Assembly (NCBI GenBank): GCA_014381825.1
Contig: JACNKX010000073.1
Span: 1-64,000 of the forward strand
Direction: 5' to 3'
Origin: Planctomycetota bacterium
GTDB lineage: Bacteria; Planctomycetota; Planctomycetia; Pirellulales; Pirellulaceae
DNA: 64,000 nucleotides
Under the pieces are notes generated by a model, which was not told the origin of the DNA, made no database searches, and saw nothing but the letters and a program-made list of their open reading frames with translations. Position numbers and translations under genes: made by a program. Below are positions 8,931 to 17,397 of this stretch, piece after piece. Position 1 is the first letter of the stretch; the number at the start of each line of letters is the position of its first letter.

Positions 8931-9880
8931 AATCAGGAGCGGTCGTCATAGCTGTTGTTGTTGCCTCACTCGCGTTGCTTGTGTTGTTCGCCAGCGCCTA
9001 CACGATTGAGGAAGGCAAGCAAGTCATTGTCACGCAATTCGGCAGGCCCGTCGCCGAAGTTCAAGACGCCGGGCTGCACTTCAAAACACCCTTTGTCCAA
9101 GAAGCCAACTACTTAGAAAAGCGTTGGCTCCCGTGGGACGGCGCGCCGGAGAGCATGCAGACGAAAGACAAGAAGCGAATCGACATCGATGTCTGGGCAC
9201 GCTGGCGGATCGCCGATCCGATGACGTTCTTTGTGAAAGTCCGTTCGGAACAACGGGGGCAGAAGATCCTTGACGATTTGGTTGATTCAGCAGTCCGTGA
9301 CACGGTTGCGAAACACAATTTGATAGATGTTGTCCGCAAGTCGAACGACGAATTGATCTATGAAACCGAAGAACTGGAACGCATGGAAGCCGATCGCGTC
9401 GAAGGCGCAGGCCGTGACGATGTTGAGAAGGAAATCCTGCAGGGCGTGGATCTGGCCGAGTATGGCATCGAGTTGGTTAAGGTCCGCATTAAACGAGTCA
9501 ATTATGTCGCTTCGGTACGCGAGACAGTCTATGAGCGAATGATTTCCGAGCGGTTACGGATCGCCAGACTCTACGAGTCGGAAGCGATCGAGGAGCAAAA
9601 CCGCATTTTGGGTCAGACTCAAAAGGAGCTTGACCTGATTGAGGGCGAGATGAAACAGAAATCGTCCGAAATTCGCGGTCAGGCCGATGCTCAAGTGATT
9701 CAGTTGACGGCAGAAGCGTACGGTAAGTCGACCGAGTTCTATGAGTTCACTCGCCAGCTAGAGGTTTTGAAAATGACGCTCGGCAGCGACACGCGTTTGA
9801 TCATGTCCACCGAGAGCGACTTGTTCCGCATGCTCAAAGAGCCGGGAACAGTTAGTCCGTTGACTTCCGCACTTGAGTAA
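8927..9880 (+). CDS. hflC: SPFH-family FtsH protease modulator HflC
   Basis: 317 aa. An N-terminal membrane anchor (about 5-24, VVIAVVVASLALLVLFAS) is followed by the band-7 domain (TIEEGKQVIVTQFGRP, DKKRIDIDVWARWRIADP) and a coiled coil. The ending EFYEFTRQLEVLKMTLGSDTR is typical of HflC. It starts inside the hflK stop codon, so the two products are made together as the HflKC complex. An insertion around residues 145-165 (ETEELERMEADRVEGAGRDD) looks longer than in proteobacterial HflC. Confidence 0.93.
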   Translation: MKSGAVVIAVVVASLALLVLFASAYTIEEGKQVIVTQFGRPVAEVQDAGLHFKTPFVQEANYLEKRWLPWDGAPESMQTKDKKRIDIDVWARWRIADPMTFFVKVRSEQRGQKILDDLVDSAVRDTVAKHNLIDVVRKSNDELIYETEELERMEADRVEGAGRDDVEKEILQGVDLAEYGIELVKVRIKRVNYVASVRETVYERMISERLRIARLYESEAIEEQNRILGQTQKELDLIEGEMKQKSSEIRGQADAQVIQLTAEAYGKSTEFYEFTRQLEVLKMTLGSDTRLIMSTESDLFRMLKEPGTVSPLTSALE

Positions 9881-9958
9881 GTGCGGACGTGACTCCGTGC
9901 TTTCCCTCACGGCGAAAGGCGAGCGAAGCAGAAGATGATGGGTCACAAAGTGCCCGCT

Positions 9959-10813
9959 TCATTTTCGCGCTACGACGCGATGAAAGTGCAATTGCACTTC
10001 ACGATCGACGACGCGGCGGACGCCTTCGACCAAGCAGCGGGGCTCGTTATCAGCTTGGCCAACTCGGATGATGTTGTCGAGTGATTCGCCAGGCGGGACC
10101 GTGAACGTCGCTTGGTTGATGATCTGGTTACCGGCGTCCAATTCGGGAACGATGAAGTGGCACGTTGCTCCGTAGGTCAGCATCCGATTTGCATAGGCGT
10201 CGTGATAAGGGCGAATGCCTGGGAAGCTGGGGAGCAGTCCGTGATGCAGGTTGATGATGCGTCCCCCGGCGTACTTCCAGCAAGCGGCCGCGGTCAGGAC
10301 TCGCATGTATCGAGCCAAAATCACGTAGTCGACCTCGTATTGATCGAACAACGCAACAAGCTGATTATCGTCGACGCGCCCTTGCGAATCGCCGATGTTG
10401 TGCCACGGTACGTCGAACTGCTCAGCAATCCCATGGCACGCGTCGCGATTGCTGATCATGACCGTGGGATCGGCGTTGATGTGCCCGTCACGGATCGCAC
10501 GGAGGAGGGCCAGCGGTGTCTCTTGCCTGTACGTTGTGCAAATCGCTAGTCGCGGGCGCGATGCTCGTTCGTCGGGTGACCAAACACGAACGGCGAGATT
10601 TTTCATCGAACCGATTTCGCTCATCGCATGGCGCAACGCGTCGAGCCGCTCGGCTGGCAGATCAATTCGCAACAACATCGCGAACAAAGCTTCCTCGTCA
10701 TGGTCATACATCTGAACTTCGCCGATATTCGCCCCCTCGCCCGTGACGAAGTGGATGATGGGATCGACAAGACGGACGTTGTCGGGTCCGACGGCGGTGA
10801 TGATGATCTGCAT
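9959..10813 (-). CDS. purU: Formyltetrahydrofolate deformylase
   Basis: 284 aa. An N-terminal ACT domain (about 1-80, with GPDNVRLVDPIIHFVTGEGA) precedes a formyltransferase-fold catalytic domain. The catalytic triad region is present: NLHHGLLPSFPGIRPYHDA with the Asn and His, and LDAGNQII with the Asp. PurU hydrolyses 10-formyl-THF to formate and THF, balancing C1 pools. In this genome that links the folate C1 branch to the methanofuran/H4MPT branch encoded by fwd and ftr. It converges on hflC and has no operon partner. Confidence 0.92.
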   Translation of the reverse strand: MQIIITAVGPDNVRLVDPIIHFVTGEGANIGEVQMYDHDEEALFAMLLRIDLPAERLDALRHAMSEIGSMKNLAVRVWSPDERASRPRLAICTTYRQETPLALLRAIRDGHINADPTVMISNRDACHGIAEQFDVPWHNIGDSQGRVDDNQLVALFDQYEVDYVILARYMRVLTAAACWKYAGGRIINLHHGLLPSFPGIRPYHDAYANRMLTYGATCHFIVPELDAGNQIINQATFTVPPGESLDNIIRVGQADNEPRCLVEGVRRVVDREVQLHFHRVVARK

Positions 10814-11016
10814 GAAAGGCGCGAGTGTATAAGGAGTTGGCGAGCCGAGTTATCAGCTCGAAGCTTAGCAAATGCGGGCTCGGGTGGGCAGTGGCAAATG
10901 TCGACTCGCGTACGTGATTTGGCAGGCCGTGCGTGTGCGATCTCCTGTTCATTCACGTATTGGTTTGTTACCTTTTAGGCGTTCGGGACTGACAATTCGG
11001 TAAGAAGGATTCATTG

Positions 11017-11454
11017 ATGGAAGCGACGCTGACTCGAAAGCCAACCCGCGAAGAAATGAAGCCAGGCGAAGTATTGTGTGATCACTGTACGGCCAAGTGC
11101 TGTCGGTATTTCGCCTTGCCGATCGATACACCAAAGACACAACGCGATTTCGATTTCATCCGCTGGTACTTGCTGCACGACCGAGCAAGCGTCTTTACCG
11201 AGGACGAGACCTGGTACATCCTTGTCCAAACCGCCTGTAAGCATCTGCAAGCCGATCAGCGATGTGGCATCTACGAGACTCGGCCTCAGATCTGCCGTGA
11301 TTACACAACCGACGATTGCGAATACGGCGACGATTGGGTTTACGATCGCTACTTTGAGACGCCCGAGCAAGTCGCCGAATATGCCGAGGCCGTCGTCCAG
11401 AAGCCGGGTGAATCGATCCGCGGACCTAAGCCATCGTTGTTGCCGATTATGTAG
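11017..11454 (+). CDS. YkgJ-family cysteine cluster protein
   Basis: 145 aa, ATG chosen after AGAAGGA. The family is defined by eight spaced cysteines thought to bind Zn or an Fe-S cluster. Here they are CDHCTAKCCRYF, then ACKHL, RCGIYETRPQICRDY and DDCEYG. The Tyr-Glu-x-Arg-Pro-x-x-Cys pattern is diagnostic of the CxxCxxxCC/YkgJ family. The biochemical role is not established. It lies directly upstream of hisS, separated by two small palindromes. Confidence 0.85.
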   Translation: MEATLTRKPTREEMKPGEVLCDHCTAKCCRYFALPIDTPKTQRDFDFIRWYLLHDRASVFTEDETWYILVQTACKHLQADQRCGIYETRPQICRDYTTDDCEYGDDWVYDRYFETPEQVAEYAEAVVQKPGESIRGPKPSLLPIM

Positions 11455-11469
11455 TGGGGCATCGTCGCA

Positions 11470-11509
11470 GTTCGCTAAGCGAACACCGCGTATTGTTCGC
11501 TCAGCGAAC
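11470..11509. repeat. Two copies of a 15-bp palindrome before hisS
   Basis: GTTCGCTAAGCGAAC (11470-11484) and GTTCGCTCAGCGAAC (11495-11509) are each a perfect 7-bp inverted repeat around one base, with 10 bases between copies. They sit 31 bases before the hisS start, so they could be a regulator operator pair or a hairpin in the leader. They could equally be a dispersed genomic repeat. Confidence 0.7.
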
Positions 11510-11540
11510 GACGAAAATTCTTGTCAAGCGGATTCTCTCG

Positions 11541-12878
11541 ATGTCTTTGATTCAACCACGCACGCTGAAGGGATTTCGAGATTATCTCCCCGAGGCGATG
11601 ATCCCGCGCGAAAAGCTGATCGCGACCGCGCAACGAGTCTACCGATCGTACGGCTTCAGCCCGATTGACACGCCGGCGCTGGAGTATCTCGAAATACTGA
11701 CAGGCAAGGGCAGCGACGAGACAGATCGCCAGCTGTACAAGTTCCAAGATCACGGGGGACGCAATGTCGGGATGCGTTTTGACCTGACTGTGCCACTCGC
11801 ACGGTTCGCCGCGCAACATGTGCCGAAACTGGGTACACCATTCAAACGCTACCACATCGCCAGCGTCTGGCGAGGTGAGAACACGCAACGAGGTCGCTAC
11901 CGCGAGTTCATGCAGTGCGACTTCGATACGATCGGCACTAAGTCCGTCGCGGCCGATATCGAAACGGGGCTCGTCATTCACGATTTGCTCCAGGCAATCG
12001 GCTTCTCGAAGTTCACCATCCGCCTCAACAACCGGATGATACTGAACGGTTTACTGGACAAGCTTGGATTGACGGATAAATCGACGGAGGTGCTGCGATC
12101 GCTCGACAAACTTGCCAAAATCGGTCGAGAAAAAGTCGCCGAAGAGATGATGGCGACATCAGGTGCGACGGCTGAGCAAGCGAGCGAAGTACTGAAGCTT
12201 TCAGATCTGAGTGGTTCGAACGCCGAGATTCTCACACAGTTAGAGCCGCTTGTCGCGGGTAGCGCGACGGGCGAAGAAGGCATCGGTCGATTGCGCGAGG
12301 TACTCGCAGGGATCGACGCGGCCGGTGTTAACAAGGACCGGATTCAAGTCGATGTTTCGATCGCGCGTGGATTGGACTATTACACAGGCGTGATCTTCGA
12401 GACATTTCTGGACGATTTGCCGACGATCGGCAGCATTTGTTCCGGAGGTCGTTACGACAATCTCGCAGGTCTGTTCACGAAGCAGGAATTGCCCGGCATC
12501 GGTGCATCGCTTGGCTTAGATCGTTTGCTCGCCGCGATGGAGGAGTTGGAGATGTTGGCCAAGGTCCGTACGTCGGCTCCGGTCTTCATTCCCTATTTCG
12601 ACCGGGAGCGACTCGGTGACTACTTGGCGCTTGCCGCTCAAATTCGCGCCGCGGGAATTGGCGTCGAAGTTTTTCCCGACCCTAAAAAACTCGGGCAACA
12701 GCTGAAGTACGCTGACAGCCGTGGCTTCTCGGTTGCGCTCATCGCGGGTGGCAACGAGTTTGCTGCGCAAACCACTCAGCTAAAGAATCTCCAAACAGGC
12801 GAAAGCGAAGAAATCTCCCTGGCCGAGGGGAGCGACGCACTGATTGCGAGGATTCGCTCGATCGTAACAATTGATTGA
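11541..12878 (+). CDS. hisS: Histidine--tRNA ligase
   Basis: 445 aa. The start was set at the ATG giving MSLIQPRTLKGFRDYLPEAM; an upstream GTG would add a non-conserved leader. Class II aminoacyl-tRNA synthetase motif 2 is seen at KRYHIASVWRGENTQRGRYR. The histidine-binding signature appears as RGLDYYTGVIFE, followed by ICSGGRYDNLAG. A C-terminal anticodon-binding domain spans about 345-440. It charges tRNA-His in the cytoplasm. Translation may be affected by the paired palindromes in its leader. Confidence 0.95.
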   Translation: MSLIQPRTLKGFRDYLPEAMIPREKLIATAQRVYRSYGFSPIDTPALEYLEILTGKGSDETDRQLYKFQDHGGRNVGMRFDLTVPLARFAAQHVPKLGTPFKRYHIASVWRGENTQRGRYREFMQCDFDTIGTKSVAADIETGLVIHDLLQAIGFSKFTIRLNNRMILNGLLDKLGLTDKSTEVLRSLDKLAKIGREKVAEEMMATSGATAEQASEVLKLSDLSGSNAEILTQLEPLVAGSATGEEGIGRLREVLAGIDAAGVNKDRIQVDVSIARGLDYYTGVIFETFLDDLPTIGSICSGGRYDNLAGLFTKQELPGIGASLGLDRLLAAMEELEMLAKVRTSAPVFIPYFDRERLGDYLALAAQIRAAGIGVEVFPDPKKLGQQLKYADSRGFSVALIAGGNEFAAQTTQLKNLQTGESEEISLAEGSDALIARIRSIVTID

Positions 12879-13044
12879 CACGACCGCGAAGGGGTGCAAA
12901 GTCTTCAAATCGATCGCAGCCTGCAAAAATCGTTGCGTTTAACGCTTAGCGTGTTGGAGAAGCTATAGTTTTGTGTCCCAACGGGCGGCGGTAAGGGGTT
13001 TGCTGCGTTCCCGGGACGGAACGCTTTCGGACAGTTCGCACACC

Positions 13045-14454
13045 ATGGCAGCGCCTGACATCAATCGCCGCGTTTTGATTATCGATGACAAAGAGTCGAT
13101 TCATGACGACTTTCGAATGGTGTTGGCTCCCCCACGCGTATCCCGAGATTCGCTCGACGCCTTCAAGCAGTTGTTGATAGGCAAGGCACCGCTACCAGCG
13201 ACATTTGAACCATTCGAAGTGGACGATGCATTTCAGGGCGAACAAGGGTTAGAACTCGTCAAGCTGGCAAGAGAGTCCGAACGACCGTACTCGCTCGCAT
13301 TTGTCGATGTTCGGATGCCGCCAGGGTGGGACGGCATCGAGACGACACGAGCGTTGCTCGCCGCGGATGACGAATTGCAGGTCGTGATCTGCACGGCCCA
13401 CTCCGACTACTCGCTCGAGGATATCTTGCGAGAATTCGCGGGCACCGGGCGCGTGATGTTGTTGAAGAAGCCATTCGATATTACTGAAACGTGTTTACTG
13501 GCGACGTCGCTAACCGACAAATGGCGGTTAACCCACGAGACAAATCAGCGTCTTCAACGGCAATGCGATCAAATCTCCGACACTCGCCGCGTGATGTCGA
13601 TCATTGAAGGTTGCTTGGACGAACTCGAACACGCACACGACGAATTGCGAGGCCATGCTAGTCTGCTGACGCAACGCCTTGAGCAACGCCAAATGGAGAT
13701 TGCGGGCACACGCGATCTGACGATGTTCGCACTGGCTCAGCTTGCGGATTCGCGCGATCCGGAAACGGGTGAGCACTTGTTGCGAATGCGAGCCTACGCC
13801 CAACTACTAGCGGAACATTTGTCGAAGCACGGCCCTTACGTCGGCGAGATCAGTCGACAATTCCTGGCCGAGTTTTATCGCTCGACACCTCTGCATGATA
13901 TCGGCAAGGTCGGCGTTCCCGATCAGATTCTATTGAAGCCGGGCAAGTTGACGTATGACGAATTCGAGATCATGAAGCAGCATACGATTATTGGAGCCGA
14001 AGCGTTGGAGAACGCAGCGAAGCAGAGTAGCTTCGGCGATTTCCTGAAGATGGCGTCGGTCATCGCTCGTTCGCATCACGAGAAGTTCAACGGTTCTGGC
14101 TACCCTGACGGACTGACCGGGAAGCAGATTCCGCTCTCGGCACGGATTACCGCCGTCGCCGATGTCTTTGACGCGTTAACATCCGCTCGCGTGTATAAAG
14201 ACGCGATGCCCTGCGACGAAGCCCACGCGTTTATCGTTGCTCAGTCGGGACAACACTTCGATCCGGTCGTCATTGACGCGTTCGTTGCGTGCTTCGACGA
14301 GTTCCTAAAAGTAAAAGCCGCCGTCGACGAAGGGCAGGTTGATCCAAGCACGCCCGTCGTCTGCTCGGACCAGCCGCTTCCGCTGATCGAATCAGAACCA
14401 CTGCTCGACACAGATGCGTTGTCTAGCAGCACTTCTTTGATGCCGACGCTTTGA
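13045..14454 (+). CDS. Response regulator with HD-GYP phosphodiesterase domain
   Basis: 469 aa; the ATG at 13045 gives a standard receiver start (RRVLIIDDKESIHDDF). The receiver carries the acceptor Asp88 (FVDVRMPPGWDG) and the Lys of LLKKPFD. It is longer than usual because about 45 residues are inserted between its first strand and DDAFQGEQG. A coiled coil (about 160-225) leads to the HD-GYP domain with HDIGKVGVPD (His284-Asp285), HHEKFNGSGYPDG (His344-345, GYP 352-354). Such proteins hydrolyse cyclic di-GMP when phosphorylated. No histidine kinase is adjacent, so the partner is unknown. Confidence 0.9.
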   Translation: MAAPDINRRVLIIDDKESIHDDFRMVLAPPRVSRDSLDAFKQLLIGKAPLPATFEPFEVDDAFQGEQGLELVKLARESERPYSLAFVDVRMPPGWDGIETTRALLAADDELQVVICTAHSDYSLEDILREFAGTGRVMLLKKPFDITETCLLATSLTDKWRLTHETNQRLQRQCDQISDTRRVMSIIEGCLDELEHAHDELRGHASLLTQRLEQRQMEIAGTRDLTMFALAQLADSRDPETGEHLLRMRAYAQLLAEHLSKHGPYVGEISRQFLAEFYRSTPLHDIGKVGVPDQILLKPGKLTYDEFEIMKQHTIIGAEALENAAKQSSFGDFLKMASVIARSHHEKFNGSGYPDGLTGKQIPLSARITAVADVFDALTSARVYKDAMPCDEAHAFIVAQSGQHFDPVVIDAFVACFDEFLKVKAAVDEGQVDPSTPVVCSDQPLPLIESEPLLDTDALSSSTSLMPTL

Positions 14455-14606
14455 CCTTATACGGTCGACTTACTGTTCGCTCGGTCCTCTGTCGAACGTC
14501 GAGAAATCTAGACCCTCGTCTCCAAGTCGTTGACCAACGGCCCGCTCGCTACGAAACTGGTGTCAGTGTCTCGTGTTGCTGACCTCATTTTGGTTCGTGA
14601 TTTCTT

Positions 14607-15653
14607 ATGGCTTTAAAGTGTCGTTGCATTTGTGGCTGCAAGTTGCTGGTCTCGTCGGGTTCGGCGGGGAAGCGAATCAAATGCCCCAAATGCGAACGGA
14701 AGCTGCGAGTTCCCGCCGACGTTGTCGAGAAACGTCGCGCACAGCTCGAGTCGCGCAAGACGGATCCGAAGCGGTCTCCGAAGCGGCCCAAGATCGAAAC
14801 GCCTCTTTCATCGCTCGTCGATATTCCTGATCCTGATCCGCCGCCGATTCAGACCAACGAGGACGGTCTTTCCGCTGCGAAGATCCAGCCGGACGAAAAC
14901 GCGGCATTACCAACCACGCCGGAGCTATCCGAATCGCTGCCAAACCAATCGCCGAGAAAACCGAGCATACCCAAAAAGCCGCCGCCGCTACCGAAGCAAG
15001 ACGAAGTCCCAAAGAGTCCCCAAAGTGATCCTGTCGAAAGCAAGAAGAACTCTGATCTAGTCGACGCCAACGTCGCGCCCGCGCTTTTGGCAGCGACTAG
15101 TTCATCAAACTCATTCGACGATTCCGAACCGACAAGCACGGCAACCCGTAAGGCTCCGCCACTTGAGGCCGACGATGTCGAGATACCCGTTCGTGGCTAT
15201 GAAGCGGATCGCGATAAAGTCGCAACGGTCCGGTGGTTGGCCGCAGCGATCTTGCTCACGGGACTTATCGGGATGGTCCCCGCGGTTATCGATATCGTCG
15301 AACACGCGCTGAGCTATTCGTCTGACGGACTGAGTCGCTGGGCGTGCGCTCTGCTCTTGGTTGGGCTGTTGCAGTGTGCGTATGCAGTTTATCTAGTTCA
15401 ACTGCCGGACTGGAGTTCCGTGTGGGTCGTGACCTTCATTACGCTGGGGATTGCGGCGAGTTATGCGGCGATGTTTGGATTAACGTTGCTCTCGTCCGAG
15501 CAAAACCATTTCGTCCAAGCCCTCGACCTTGCCGATCGTCTTCGCGGTGGCAAAGCTACTGCGTGGTGCTTGATCATGCTCAGCCTCATGAGTCTGACGA
15601 GCTATTTCAGCGGTCGCGTGGGGGCGCGATGGCGAAGTTCATTCGTCGGTTGA
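14607..15653 (+). CDS. Zinc-ribbon membrane protein of unknown function
   Basis: 348 aa. The N-terminus has a zinc-ribbon-like motif (CRCICGCKLLV and KCPKCERKLRVP). A long Pro/Ser/Lys-rich disordered linker (about 50-190) follows, then four hydrophobic segments (about 208-230, 246-268, 275-298, 318-338). This plan of cytoplasmic zinc ribbon, linker and membrane bundle is common among planctomycete proteins of unknown function. It may tether a cytoplasmic partner to the membrane, but no activity can be assigned. Confidence 0.75.
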   Translation: MALKCRCICGCKLLVSSGSAGKRIKCPKCERKLRVPADVVEKRRAQLESRKTDPKRSPKRPKIETPLSSLVDIPDPDPPPIQTNEDGLSAAKIQPDENAALPTTPELSESLPNQSPRKPSIPKKPPPLPKQDEVPKSPQSDPVESKKNSDLVDANVAPALLAATSSSNSFDDSEPTSTATRKAPPLEADDVEIPVRGYEADRDKVATVRWLAAAILLTGLIGMVPAVIDIVEHALSYSSDGLSRWACALLLVGLLQCAYAVYLVQLPDWSSVWVVTFITLGIAASYAAMFGLTLLSSEQNHFVQALDLADRLRGGKATAWCLIMLSLMSLTSYFSGRVGARWRSSFVG

Positions 15654-15677
15654 GATTGCGACATTCACGAACTGAAC

Positions 15678-16040
15678 ATGAAAATGAATCCCAAATCAGT
15701 TAGCTCGATCCTGCCAGCATTTTGTGTACTGCTCTTGTGGATCAACTGCGCCGCTGCCGCCGAACGTCCGAACGTCCTTCTGCTTCTTGTTGATGATCTC
15801 AAGCCGGCCCTTGGTTGTTACGGCGATTCGATCGCGAAGACTCCAAACATCGACGTGTTGGCGGCGCGCGGGATGCGGTTTGATCTGGCTTACTGCAATC
15901 AAGCCGTTTGCGCTCCGTCGCCGTTCACGCTAATGCTGAGACTGATCACCGCGTCTGGCGTCACTCAGCCGAACTTGAAAGAAGCTTTCAAGGTATCCAA
16001 TGCCGCGTACTCGAGTGAAGAGGGCAAACGCGTCGACTGA
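15678..16040 (+). pseudogene. Decayed sulfatase (iduronate-2-sulfatase type)
   Basis: A 120-codon frame with a signal peptide and the sulfatase N-terminus: PNVLLLLVDDLKPALGCYGD with the metal-binding Asp pair, then TPNIDVLAARG. The formylglycine motif C-x-P-S-R is present as CAPSP (Cys78, Pro82), so the essential Arg is lost. Normal members run about 450-550 aa; here the frame ends after 38 more codons and the remaining metal and substrate ligands are missing. Internal deletion plus the Arg loss makes an active enzyme very unlikely. Confidence 0.75.
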
Positions 16041-16168
16041 TCCACCGAATTCTCTTCGTGGAACGGTTAAGCGATGCTTTACAAGCGTATCGCGGTCATC
16101 AATAATTGTTATATTCCGATCAGTAAGTGACTGGCGGCGAGCGATCCAACAATCAACTAAATCTCTCG

Positions 16169-16372
16169 ATGACCTCTTCACCTGACAACCAACTCCGCCG
16201 GTGTGCCGCATGTGGCCAACCAATTTACTCCCGCGCTCGGGTTCATCCGGAATGCGGCGAGAAAGAGTTGGATAAACAACCGTCGAATGCACCGCTGAAG
16301 ATTTGTTCTGACTGCGGAGAGAAGTCACACGTCCGCACGCTAGTCTGTAGGAATTGTGGCGCGATGTTCTGA
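16169..16372 (+). CDS. Small double zinc-ribbon protein
   Basis: 67 aa from the ATG at 16169. Two metal-binding knuckle pairs are visible: CAACGQPI with HPECG, and CSDCGEK with CRNCGAMF. Short double zinc ribbons bind nucleic acids or proteins, and the partner here is unknown. It lies between the sulfatase remnant and the DUF547 gene. Coding status is supported by the regular Cys pattern. Confidence 0.6.
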   Translation: MTSSPDNQLRRCAACGQPIYSRARVHPECGEKELDKQPSNAPLKICSDCGEKSHVRTLVCRNCGAMF

Positions 16373-16478
16373 CAAGCACTGTCTTGGCTGCCGTGTGCTG
16401 TCGTCGTACCTTCGGTGCCCGCACTCCACGTCTGTGAATAGACTTTCACGCTTTCGACAAAATGGTTGGGAAACTAGA

Positions 16479-17261
16479 ATGAAACACCCTTGTAATTTCA
16501 AACAAAACATTTGGTTGCTGTTCGCGTCGCTTCTCCTTTCAGTGCCAGTCATGGCGGCCGACAAACAAATCGGTTCACCGGCAGATTATGACGCGATCCT
16601 AAAGAAGTATGTCGTCGGGGATTACTTTCAGTACGGCGCGTTGAAAACGAATGCGGCCGACATGGCTCGATTCGAACAATTCCTAGCGTGGCAGGGTCGA
16701 GCAGACGTAAAGAAAATGCCTCGGGCCGGCCAGATCGCGTTTTACATCAACGCTTACAATTCCTGCTGCATCAAGGCGATTCTCGATAACTATCCGGTAC
16801 ACACCCCCAAGGATGTTGCCGGCTTCTTCGATAAGCTGAAGTTCGACGTTGCTGGCGAAAAGTTGACGGTCAACGAGATCGAATACGATCGACTGATCGC
16901 CAACTATAAGGACATGCGAGCCCATTTCGCGGTCGTGTGCGCCGATCGAGGTTGCCTACCGTTGATGCCAGCTGCTTACTCGGCAAAATCGCTCGACCAG
17001 GATCTAGAAGCCGCGGCAAAGAAGTTCGTCGGCGATGAACGTCATTTCAAAGTGGATAAGGAAAGCGGAGAAGTCCAAATATCCAAGATATTCGAATGGT
17101 ACGGCCAAAAGTTCCTTGACGACCCGGATCGACCGGTCAGTGGGAACAAGCCGGAACTTTACCTAACCGGATGGGTCGATAAAGACGTTCGCAAACTCCT
17201 GGAGTCGGGCAAGTATAAGCTGAAAATCATCGAGTGGGATTGGACGCTGAACGAAAAGTAA
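16479..17261 (+). CDS. Secreted DUF547-domain protein
   Basis: 260 aa. The start was moved to the ATG at 16479, which gives a signal peptide (NIWLLFASLLLSVPVMAADK). The mature part is a DUF547 domain: FYINAYNSCCIKAILDNYP, EIEYDRLI, FAVVCADRGCLPLMPAAYSA and SKIFEWYGQKF. DUF547 proteins are predicted to have a papain-like fold, but their biochemical role is unknown. A strong intrinsic terminator lies 29 bases after the stop. Confidence 0.85.
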   Translation: MKHPCNFKQNIWLLFASLLLSVPVMAADKQIGSPADYDAILKKYVVGDYFQYGALKTNAADMARFEQFLAWQGRADVKKMPRAGQIAFYINAYNSCCIKAILDNYPVHTPKDVAGFFDKLKFDVAGEKLTVNEIEYDRLIANYKDMRAHFAVVCADRGCLPLMPAAYSAKSLDQDLEAAAKKFVGDERHFKVDKESGEVQISKIFEWYGQKFLDDPDRPVSGNKPELYLTGWVDKDVRKLLESGKYKLKIIEWDWTLNEK

Positions 17262-17289
17262 CAGTAGCTCCCAATTCGCAAGCACAAGC

Positions 17290-17320
17290 GGCGTCGAGGG
17301 TCACCTTCGACGCCCTTTTT
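17290..17320 (+). terminator. Rho-independent terminator of the DUF547 gene
   Basis: An 11-bp stem (GGCGTCGAGGG / CCTTCGACGCC, one G-T pair) with the loop TCA is followed directly by CTTTTT. Placed 29 bases past the DUF547 stop and before the porin gene. Confidence 0.85.
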
Positions 17321-17397
17321 ACGCGCAACAAGATGCCGTCTGAATAGCGAATAGAGGCACTCCTAGGATTACATTCCATCAAATCGGGGTTACTTCG

